NCBI GenBank assembly: GCA_034003955.1
Contig: JAVEXO010000071.1
Coordinates: forward strand, 1-10,469
Direction of reading: 5' to 3'
Length of the DNA: 10,469 nucleotides
DNA from: SZUA-370 sp034003955
GTDB taxonomy: Bacteria > Spirochaetota > Spirochaetia > Treponematales > UBA12059
The position numbers and the translations under genes are program-made. This document shows, piece by piece, positions 1-5,829 of this stretch. Positions within the stretch are counted from its first letter, which is position 1; each line of letters opens with the position of its first letter. The notes beneath the pieces were generated by a model. The model saw only the letters and a program-made list of their open reading frames with translations, did no database searches and was not told the origin of the DNA.

Positions 1-15
1 GTGCTCTTCCGATCT
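1..15. other. Residual Illumina TruSeq adapter (non-genomic)
   Basis: The first 15 bases, GTGCTCTTCCGATCT, are identical to the 3' end of the standard TruSeq adapter; the reverse complement AGATCGGAAGAGCAC is the usual read-through prefix. They are therefore library sequence left at a contig end. They are in frame with the patatin gene and add five false residues (RSEEH) to its apparent C-terminal end. Confidence 0.95.
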
Positions 16-1164
16 CAGAGGGCCGCCTCTGAGCCCGAGGCTTACTCCACCAAACAGGGAGTCTGAAAGGTAGTAGTCGTCTCCCGGATAGGCCGTCGAG
101 CGGATTGTCGGCGTAAGCGCCAGACGGATTTTTGTTGAAGGTGTTCGCTCGAAAAAAGACCATGCGGCGCGAGACTCAGCCATTTTCAGGTTGTATTCCC
201 GCCTGATGGCTTTGAGCCCAGCGTCGACGCCGCCGGTTACGAGCCCATCAAAACGGTAGGACAGCGCATCGGCAGAACGATAGCCCTCTTCCGATAGCTC
301 ATCGAGCCTGTCAAAAGCCATGAATGAGTACGACTCCACTGAGCAGCGTATCCAGATAGCCTCGGGATTGTTCAAGAGATCGACGATGCCGGCGCGGCGT
401 TTACCAATGTCGATTGACGTGTTGAGCACTATCAATGGATTGTGAAGATTGAGTCCTGAAGCGTCGTAGAAGGTGCTCGACACTATGACGCTGTCTGAGA
501 AAGCCATCGCAAGGCCGAGCGGCACCAGGTTTGTTATGCCGCCGTCTATAAGCACGTGCTTGCCATATGCAACGGGTGGGAAGAACACAGGCAAGGCATA
601 GGCCGCCTCCATCACCGTCGTGAAGTCTCCTTCTGCCAGCAAGATTTCTCGCTTGGTCACGAGGTCCTCACAGGCTACGAGTATTGGTATAGGCAATTCC
701 TCAAGCCGAAGCTCGCCAAGATAGAAACGCAGCAGATCGCTGAAGCGGCCAGGGTCGAGTATCCCACCTGTGAGTGGGATGGTCGGATCAAAGAGGGCGG
801 CTATGGAAGTGCTTGATACCAGATCGTAGATCTGCTCTGGGGATAGACCGGCGGCGTAGAGTAGGCCGATGATGGAACCCATGGAGTTGGCTACTATGAA
901 ATCGGGTACCACCCCCGATTCCTCGAGGCGTTTAAGGACGCCGATATGGGCAAACGCTCGAGCCGAGCCCCCGGACAGCACGAGGCCGACCGCTGTCCTT
1001 GTGCCTCCGGTGCGGGCTTCTATGCGGTTCAAGAAGGCTTCTTTACCATAGAATACCGGTGTATCTGCGAGGAGCAGGTCGTCGTCCTGTGCAAACACTG
1101 GCGTGGCAACGGCCAAAGAGATGAATAGCATAAACATGGCGACTGAACGGGAAAACAAGATCAC
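1..1164 (-). CDS. Exported patatin-like phospholipase, 3'-truncated by contig end
   Basis: This is a patatin-family serine lipase/acyl hydrolase that probably cleaves fatty acyl groups from phospholipids outside the cytoplasm. From the GTG at 1164, 388 codons are open to the edge, the last five being adapter. Residues 1-25 form a signal peptide (Arg6, hydrophobic core, cleavage after VFA25). The oxyanion region is GGSARA (65-70), followed by AHIGVL. The nucleophile elbow is ANSMG with Ser94, and the catalytic Asp207 lies in DGG. The usual forms are GGGxRG and GxSxG, so two glycines are replaced by alanine. After about residue 345 the sequence becomes strand-like, which could be the start of a C-terminal barrel as in type Vd patatins, but it is cut off. 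GTG is preferred because GAGGAG lies 7 nt upstream; ATGs at 1137 and 1131 would shorten the signal peptide and lack this spacing. It is the last visible gene of the four-gene operon, 49 nt after its neighbour. Confidence 0.9.
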   Translation of the reverse strand, partial: MILFSRSVAMFMLFISLAVATPVFAQDDDLLLADTPVFYGKEAFLNRIEARTGGTRTAVGLVLSGGSARAFAHIGVLKRLEESGVVPDFIVANSMGSIIGLLYAAGLSPEQIYDLVSSTSIAALFDPTIPLTGGILDPGRFSDLLRFYLGELRLEELPIPILVACEDLVTKREILLAEGDFTTVMEAAYALPVFFPPVAYGKHVLIDGGITNLVPLGLAMAFSDSVIVSSTFYDASGLNLHNPLIVLNTSIDIGKRRAGIVDLLNNPEAIWIRCSVESYSFMAFDRLDELSEEGYRSADALSYRFDGLVTGGVDAGLKAIRREYNLKMAESRAAWSFFERTPSTKIRLALTPTIRSTAYPGDDYYLSDSLFGGVSLGLRGGPLRSEEH

Positions 1165-1213
1165 AAGAAAACTCCTCGTTGGTGGAACAGAGTCAGGACG
1201 ATTCTGCCTGGAT

Positions 1214-1720
1214 TCAGGATGGGTACCAATCGATAATAAGGATGTTCCAAACAGCGGAGAAAGACGACGCTTGTATGTCGTACAGGAGGCCCATGGAGAA
1301 CAGGCGATCGCGATGCCCGTAGATAGGATTACCTATCACCAAAGGAGAAAGCCTGAGCATGAGGTAGGATTGTCCAAGGCCTGGCACGCCACTGGAAACG
1401 AGCGCCTGTAGGAAGGAGAAATCAGCGACCATGTTAAAGTAGGTTGGTGTTCTAGGCCCCAACACGGAATAGCCCAGGCTGACACCGGCTAAGAGCATCC
1501 CTGCAGGGATCGGCATGAACTCGGCCACGCCAAGAGCCTCTAGCTCGAAGTGATCTGACACCCCTAAGAGGAAACCTGCATGTGCGTACATTCCTGGTTC
1601 AGGAACACCGACAAATGACCAGCTGCCTAATGATATGCCGGGATTTGGTGCTGCAAAGACCGCTGCGGGGATGAGGAAACAAAGCCGTAACAACGTTGCG
1701 CGTTTGCCCATGGTAATCAT
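1214..1720 (-). CDS. Small exported protein, probable outer-membrane beta-barrel
   Basis: This 168-residue protein belongs to no family I can name. Residues 1-23 are a signal peptide (GKR, then a hydrophobic run, cleavage near VFA23). The mature part is rich in Gly, aromatic and alternating hydrophobic residues, as in amphipathic strands, and has no Cys. The segment LRLSPLVIGNPIYGHRDR followed by short strand-like stretches resembles the last strands of small spirochaete-type barrel proteins, a resemblance from memory. The ATG at 1720 is chosen because AGGAG lies 5 nt upstream; a GTG at 1726 lies against that AGGAG and an ATG at 1711 is too far. The ribosome site overlaps the stop of the preceding gene, so translation is probably coupled. 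It could instead be a soluble periplasmic protein. Confidence 0.8.
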   Translation of the reverse strand: MITMGKRATLLRLCFLIPAAVFAAPNPGISLGSWSFVGVPEPGMYAHAGFLLGVSDHFELEALGVAEFMPIPAGMLLAGVSLGYSVLGPRTPTYFNMVADFSFLQALVSSGVPGLGQSYLMLRLSPLVIGNPIYGHRDRLFSMGLLYDIQASSFSAVWNILIIDWYPS

Positions 1721-1728
1721 TGCCACTC

Positions 1729-2277
1729 CTAGAACAGGAAATAAGAGAATTCAAAAAGTCTGAGGCCCCAGCCCGCGAGTTCATGTGCACCTCGAAGCAG
1801 CAACTCGGGAGATAGCAGGGTATATCGTGCGTCTCCCGTTCTAAGCCGCAGGATGTGGGCGGTGAGGAACAGATCTCCCGTAGCTATGCCACGTGACGGG
1901 CTAAACGCCCATGAGGCCGCCAGTGCAGACCCTAGCGCACTGTCCTGGTACATGATGCCCTTGAGCGGATGGTTCCTGAAGCTGAACAGATCAAGGTCCA
2001 GTCCAAATTCTATCATCGACGTCTCAGGATTGAAGGGGAAAAGAGACGTCAACCAGCGGATCGATGCTGATGGGTTTAAAAAGCTGTGCTGGAACGGGTC
2101 GAAGAACAGGCCTAAATTCGCATATTCCCCTGCTGGAAACCCTGAGTTTTCGGAGAAACCGCGCGTAGAAACGACGCTGCCTCCGAGCCATGGTGAATAC
2201 GGCTTGGCCGATACAGGTACAACGGAAAGAAAGAGTGCCACTATGAAAACTAATGCGAAGCTCGGTGAAGAGTTCAC
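1729..2277 (-). CDS. Small exported protein with C-terminal Phe, probable outer-membrane beta-barrel
   Basis: This 182-residue protein has no family I recognise. Residues 1-24 are a signal peptide ending VSA24. The mature chain alternates polar and hydrophobic residues in strand-like stretches, and its end (FEFSYFLF) finishes with phenylalanine, the classical C-terminal signature of barrels inserted by the BAM machinery. Its layout resembles the next gene: Pro-Gly-rich mature start, a YAN/YAH-type turn, and an LxSP segment near the end, so the two may be distant paralogues. The start is GTG, 3 nt after the stop of the phospholipase D gene. The only ribosome-site candidate is a run of five G at that gene's end, so coupled translation is likely. 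The outer-membrane location is inferred. Confidence 0.8.
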   Translation of the reverse strand: MNSSPSFALVFIVALFLSVVPVSAKPYSPWLGGSVVSTRGFSENSGFPAGEYANLGLFFDPFQHSFLNPSASIRWLTSLFPFNPETSMIEFGLDLDLFSFRNHPLKGIMYQDSALGSALAASWAFSPSRGIATGDLFLTAHILRLRTGDARYTLLSPELLLRGAHELAGWGLRLFEFSYFLF

Positions 2278-2280
2278 TGG

Positions 2281-3570
2281 CTACCCCCAGAACTGCATAA
2301 GCAGGTTTTGTAAAAAGTATGACATCCCACGATACCTCGAGGCCTCATCACGACTCACAGGCCGGCACCAAGTCAGTATATCATCGAGCCCGGAACGGAT
2401 TATTGCCATAGGTTCCGGATCTGAGACGAGGAAGGATAGCTCTCTAGAAGTACTTTGAGACCTGAAGTTGTAGTTTGCAGAGCCTACGGAGGCCCACAAT
2501 CCATCGGCCATTATCATCTTATAATGCAGCAAGGAGCCATTTGGGGACTCATAGAGATAGATCGACGCCCCGGCATCTATGAGGTCACGCATCCCATAGA
2601 AAGAGCCTTGAACAAAGCGAGTCGCTATGTGGTTGTCAGATAGTATGAAGTTAACCTTGACGCCGCGACCAACGGCATAACGGATCTTGTCTATCAGCGA
2701 AGGCGTCAGGTAGGTATAGCATTGAACCAGCCATACTTCTTCTTTGGCGAATGTGAAGAAGCCATCGAACATGTTGGTGACCTGACCCTGTGAGCTAAGC
2801 CCCTGATCGAATACCGTGACGGGGAAGTCTGTGGGGCCATCGCGAATCAGGAACGTTTCAGGATCCAGCCGGTCGATGGAATACGCATTCCATGTTCGTA
2901 TAAAAGAATCACGCAAGAATGTCGAAAGGCCAGCCGAACGGAATTCCATCATACCGTCTATGCAACCCTCGTCTTCCGGGTACCGTAGGGAGTCATAATC
3001 TATGTTCTGGCCACCGGCAACCACGGTCTGGCCATCTATCACCCAAAACTTGCGATGATCACGGTTCAGCAGTCCTAAGAGCGTGAATATCCTGCTGCCA
3101 CGGATAGGGTTGTATTCAATTATGGGGATGCCACGGGCCTTAGCCATAGGAATGGCGGCCGGTACCGCTAATGGAACCATAGGATAGGTGCGGTAATATG
3201 ATGCGGAATCGACTATGAGGTACACTCGCACTCCCTCTAGCCTCCTGGCCGCAAGGGCATCAAAAATCTCTTCCTGCCTGGGAATGGATGTTACGAGGAA
3301 TGATGATATTAAAATATAGTCATTCGCACCGGCGATAAGATCCAAGGCCCGTTCCGACCAGGCGCGGCCATCCATATAGAGGGCGGGATCGCCAGCGAGG
3401 AACGAAGGTTCTCCGCGGTCAGTGAAGAATTCTGAGCTCCCAGAATACTGCTGCTCATAGCGTTCCAGCTTGCCGTAGCTGGCGCAGCCGGCCACAAGAA
3501 CGACGACGGCCAGTGTGGCAAGCCCTGTCAGCCTTTTAATCGTAGCCTGTCTTGTTTTTGTGTCTATCAT
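2281..3570 (-). CDS. Phospholipase D-superfamily lipoprotein (cardiolipin synthase-like)
   Basis: This 429-residue enzyme has two HKD active-site motifs: His172-Lys174-Asp179 (HRKFWVID) and His349-Lys351-Asp356 (HYKMIMAD). Each is followed by the usual Gly/Asn/Ser segment (GGQNI and GSANYNFRS). The duplicated arrangement is typical of phospholipase D and bacterial cardiolipin synthases, which work through a phosphohistidine intermediate to hydrolyse or transfer phosphatidyl groups. The N-terminus has basic residues, a hydrophobic stretch and a lipobox VAGC with Cys29, so it is predicted to be a lipoprotein facing the periplasm or outside. It lacks the transmembrane helices of classical ClsA and is closer in shape to soluble or anchored enzymes such as ClsC. 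ATG at 3570 has a weak GAGAG 9 nt upstream. It is first in the operon. The actual substrate cannot be told from sequence, and nuclease or transferase activity remains possible. Confidence 0.92.
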   Translation of the reverse strand: MIDTKTRQATIKRLTGLATLAVVVLVAGCASYGKLERYEQQYSGSSEFFTDRGEPSFLAGDPALYMDGRAWSERALDLIAGANDYILISSFLVTSIPRQEEIFDALAARRLEGVRVYLIVDSASYYRTYPMVPLAVPAAIPMAKARGIPIIEYNPIRGSRIFTLLGLLNRDHRKFWVIDGQTVVAGGQNIDYDSLRYPEDEGCIDGMMEFRSAGLSTFLRDSFIRTWNAYSIDRLDPETFLIRDGPTDFPVTVFDQGLSSQGQVTNMFDGFFTFAKEEVWLVQCYTYLTPSLIDKIRYAVGRGVKVNFILSDNHIATRFVQGSFYGMRDLIDAGASIYLYESPNGSLLHYKMIMADGLWASVGSANYNFRSQSTSRELSFLVSDPEPMAIIRSGLDDILTWCRPVSRDEASRYRGMSYFLQNLLMQFWG

Positions 3571-3607
3571 TGTTTAACACTCTCTGATTTCTGTTAAATT
3601 GTTGGAT

Positions 3608-3635
3608 AGTATACCATAGGAAATTTGCCCAACAC
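3608..3635 (-). promoter_or_regulatory. Candidate extended -10 promoter of the phospholipase operon
   Basis: On the minus strand, TGGTATACT (3616-3608) is an extended -10 element with TATACT one base from consensus. A weak -35-like GTGTTG lies 16 nt upstream (3635-3630). Transcription would start about 30 nt before the ATG at 3570. This is motif reading only. Confidence 0.55.
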
Positions 3636-3823
3636 GACATAAATCTGAAAAAAAGCAGCAGGCATAGCAAAAAATATGAGACGATTCTAAAGGTAACAGA
3701 CTGTTGGAATTGGCTCAGCCGAGGGCTAACTATGGCTTGAGTTTGAGCTTGTCATGCTTGAGTGGGATCTGTTATACATAGTCAGAAACGGCTCCGTTTC
3801 CGGATTCTTGATAAGACACATCC

Positions 3824-3858
3824 AAAAAAAAGAGCCCACATCGTATTGGTGTAGGCTC
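3824..3858 (-). terminator. Intrinsic terminator of the beta-helix lipoprotein gene
   Basis: Twelve nt past the TAA at 3871, the minus strand has a 9-bp stem (arms 3858-3850 and 3840-3832, GAGCCTACA against TGTGGGCTC with one G-T pair), a 9-nt loop and then eight T (3831-3824). It has all the parts of a Rho-independent terminator and separates this gene from the phospholipase operon. Confidence 0.92.
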
Positions 3859-3870
3859 AATCATGATGAA

Positions 3871-4992
3871 TTAATGCAGTGCGTAGAATACGTTCAAGCT
3901 CCTATATGAATCGAGGTCAACATCGAATATTCCAAACCAATCATCAGCTGCGGTACTAGCTGTTCCGTCGGCATTGGTATCGCCGCCTTTTGTATCATCT
4001 CTATAAGATGTAAAAATAGCCGTATCGGAAAAGGTGTAATCAGAATCGACGGCGAGATAAATCTGGGCATCTGGTCCGTAGAACTTTATGATAACGCCTG
4101 GATCTATCTGCAGATCTCCACTACCTTCTACAACAATTTTACCTTCTGAGTTATCATTATCGAAAACGCAGAGTGGTACACCAGTATTTGCCCAGTTCAC
4201 GATTCCGCTTGTGTTATCATCATTTATCTCGATCTGATCCCTGTACCAAAGCATGATACCTTGGTGGGAGTTTATAAGATCAGGCGTAGCAACATTCTCG
4301 TCATGATTGAAGGAAAAGTAATTTGTACTATTTATACTCTGATGTACGGGGAGTGTCAGCGGCCAGAGGTTTGTATAGAATACATTGTTTGTTATGACTG
4401 TGCCTGCCTCGCAGATTCTTGCATCAAGAGCGGCATATTCATTTGCTGCATGGGGATTACCGCCAAGATTATTGTGAAAAGCGCAGTTGTCAACGGATGT
4501 TTTACCGTAAATATCCAAGGCAGCATACTTTTCTTTTCCAGCATATGCAAAATCACAATAGATGAAAGAGTTTGTACCCGATCCCTGCCTTAGATGTATA
4601 CCATACCAATCACCGTTCTGTGGAGCCCCCGTTCCGTCATTCAAGATTGAGTCCCCGCCGAAGGCATCATCATGTATCGAAGTGAATCGAATGATTTTAG
4701 CTGCCTCACCTGCTGCGGTGATACTGCCGCTTACTGCAAGTTTCCCGCTTGCTCCAAATTTAACAACCGTACCTGCCGGGATGGTTAGTGCCTCGTAGAC
4801 TTCAATCGCACTATTTATGTAATACACCTTATTCGCCAGCCACGTGGTATCTACAATTATATCGTCACTAATAACGATGACATTATCAGCGAATACCGGA
4901 AGGATATCTTCATCCGGAAGAACGGGGCAAGAGGATAAGAAAATGAAAGAGCATCCAATAAGCATTAAAAATGCTATGCGCATGGTTGTCAT
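3871..4992 (-). CDS. Lipoprotein with parallel beta-helix-like repeats
   Basis: This 373-residue surface-type lipoprotein has a hydrophobic leader ending in lipobox LSSC (Cys22). The body has two related modules. In the first, IPAGTVVKFG (71-80) leads to FTSIHDDAFGGD (103-114), an N/DGT turn and DWYGI (128-132). In the second, IDPGVIIKF (296-304) leads to FTSYRDDTKGGDTNADGT (327-344) and DWFGI (351-355). Between them, Asn-rich short turns and strand periodicity (CAFHNN, TNNVFY) fit a right-handed parallel beta-helix, a fold used for carbohydrate binding or cleavage and for adhesion. No catalytic residues can be assigned. The second module stops only 18 residues after DWFGI, so the protein may be naturally short or an eroded longer one. 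ATG at 4992 has AAAGGAG 6 nt upstream. The gene is a single transcription unit ending at the intrinsic terminator. Confidence 0.87.
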   Translation of the reverse strand: MTTMRIAFLMLIGCSFIFLSSCPVLPDEDILPVFADNVIVISDDIIVDTTWLANKVYYINSAIEVYEALTIPAGTVVKFGASGKLAVSGSITAAGEAAKIIRFTSIHDDAFGGDSILNDGTGAPQNGDWYGIHLRQGSGTNSFIYCDFAYAGKEKYAALDIYGKTSVDNCAFHNNLGGNPHAANEYAALDARICEAGTVITNNVFYTNLWPLTLPVHQSINSTNYFSFNHDENVATPDLINSHQGIMLWYRDQIEINDDNTSGIVNWANTGVPLCVFDNDNSEGKIVVEGSGDLQIDPGVIIKFYGPDAQIYLAVDSDYTFSDTAIFTSYRDDTKGGDTNADGTASTAADDWFGIFDVDLDSYRSLNVFYALH

Positions 4993-5024
4993 TACAAGCT
5001 CCTTTTATTGATGGAAAGACCATC

Positions 5025-5053
5025 ATTTTAGACAACAATCCACCATTAATTAA
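5025..5053 (-). promoter_or_regulatory. Candidate promoter of the beta-helix lipoprotein gene
   Basis: On the minus strand, TAAAAT (5030-5025) is a -10-like hexamer, 17 nt from TTAATT (5053-5048), a poor -35. The untranslated leader contains a 6-bp hairpin (TGATGG 5009-5014, CCATCA 5020-5025) that partly overlaps the -10. Moderate to weak evidence. Confidence 0.4.
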
Positions 5054-5060
5054 TACATGG
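5043..5060. promoter_or_regulatory. AT-rich palindrome, possible operator
   Basis: ATTAATTAAT (5045-5054) is a perfect 10-bp palindrome inside a wider imperfect dyad bounded by CCAT and ATGG. It overlaps the putative -35 of the lipoprotein gene and lies just downstream of the XRE regulator gene, so it is a plausible repressor site. AT-rich palindromes also arise by chance. Confidence 0.3.
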
Positions 5061-5127
5061 TAAAATCTATCATTGCCTTGAGGAGCTAACCATACAGGGA
5101 ATTATGAAAATTGGTAAAAGACAGCAG

Positions 5128-5634
5128 TTATTCGACTTTACGGGGCTTAACCAGTGATACACCCAAGGCTTGAAGTATACGATACCATGAGTAGCCCGTA
5201 GGGCTTACGAGGCCTAGCTCACAATTCCACACGGTGTTTAGGTGAAGGTCCGCCTTTCCTGCTATATCAGCTAGGCATAGACCTTGAGCCAATCGTAATG
5301 CATGAATATCAGCGCCCATGCCTCTGGCTATCTCCGATGCCGGTAGGCCAAGTAAACCTTCGTTACAGATTGAAGGGCCAAAGGAACGGATAGAGAAATG
5401 AAGCCCATCGAAGTCAAGTTGCACTTCGTCGCATCCAAGTGCCATAAGAATCCTGGTTTGGGATAGACTGTTCAAATCTCTATCACCACGCTCCATCATT
5501 CCTATCGTATTTACATGTAACCCGGCGTACTCGGCGAGTTCGTCGCGTGATAGACCCCAGAAAAGCCGAGCCTGTTTGGTTTCAAAGGCAAACGAACGGA
5601 GAAAAGTCTGAGCTTCTTTTCGTTTCATCGGCAT
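5128..5634 (-). CDS. Tandem XRE-type helix-turn-helix regulator
   Basis: This 168-residue protein is predicted to bind DNA with two Cro/CI-type helix-turn-helix domains in one chain, at about residues 20-68 and 105-161. The turn and recognition segments match closely: AGLHVNTIGMMERG (37-50) and ADLHLNTVWNCELG (128-141), each followed by a helix ending in ALG. The domains therefore look like an internal duplication and could let one molecule read two half sites. No signal-sensing, toxin or protease domain is seen. The start is the ATG at 5634, with AGAGGA about 10 nt upstream; an ATG at 5628 is further away. It lies between the giant exported-protein gene (195 bp upstream) and the lipoprotein gene (135 bp downstream), and could regulate either or itself. 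No terminator is visible after it. Confidence 0.88.
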   Translation of the reverse strand: MPMKRKEAQTFLRSFAFETKQARLFWGLSRDELAEYAGLHVNTIGMMERGDRDLNSLSQTRILMALGCDEVQLDFDGLHFSIRSFGPSICNEGLLGLPASEIARGMGADIHALRLAQGLCLADIAGKADLHLNTVWNCELGLVSPTGYSWYRILQALGVSLVKPRKVE

Positions 5635-5829
5635 GGTGAATGAATCCTCTTGTTCTTAATACACTATATCACAGCAGGAGAGAGCTTTCTGTCAATTTAT
5701 AGCATTCCATTGTAGCTTGTATGGCTCGTCGTATCCGCCAGTAGCGAGTAATAAGCTGTTCTGTCCCAATGGATAGGGAGATGACTTCAGGCAATAATCA
5801 CAAGGATTTGTAGCATTCGTAACCTCGCG
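5635..5829 (-). promoter_or_regulatory. Gap with candidate promoter of the XRE regulator
   Basis: This 195-bp stretch has no gene and no clear terminator for the giant gene upstream. Promoter-like elements on the minus strand are an extended -10 TGCTATAAA (5704-5696), a perfect -35 TTGACA (5695-5690), and TATAGT (5668-5663). TTGACA and TATAGT are 21 nt apart, too far for a normal pair, so which element is used is unclear. Confidence 0.4.

Larger units (their letters stand above)
3571..3870. other. Intergenic region between the lipoprotein gene and the phospholipase operon
   Basis: These 300 bp hold no credible gene on either strand. On the left are the operon promoter candidate and ribosome site, and on the right the terminator of the beta-helix lipoprotein gene. 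Between them are two direct copies of GCTTGAGT (3735-3742 and 3756-3763), 21 bp apart, and a small hairpin (GAAACG 3785-3790, CGTTTC 3795-3800) without a T tract. The rest is unremarkable. Confidence 0.7.

Noticed and set aside
556..1411. Several plus-strand frames of 60-102 codons
   Set aside because: They oppose the patatin gene, whose motifs are clear, and the start of the 168-residue protein gene; none has a credible product.
1853..2458. Plus-strand 201-codon frame
   Set aside because: It lies antisense across the junction of the PLD and the 182-residue protein genes, both of which have strong motifs or signal peptides; it shows no domain.
3785..3800. Hairpin GAAACG/CGTTTC as a second terminator
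   Set aside because: It has only a 6-bp stem and no T tract on either strand, and a stronger terminator lies 24 bp away.
4261..4798. Plus-strand frames of 110 and 78 codons
   Set aside because: They oppose the beta-helix lipoprotein, which has a lipobox, ribosome site, repeats and terminator; the plus frames have none of these.
5663..5695. TTGACA and TATAGT as one sigma-70 promoter
   Set aside because: The spacer is 21 nt, outside the normal 16-18 range, so they are listed only as separate elements.
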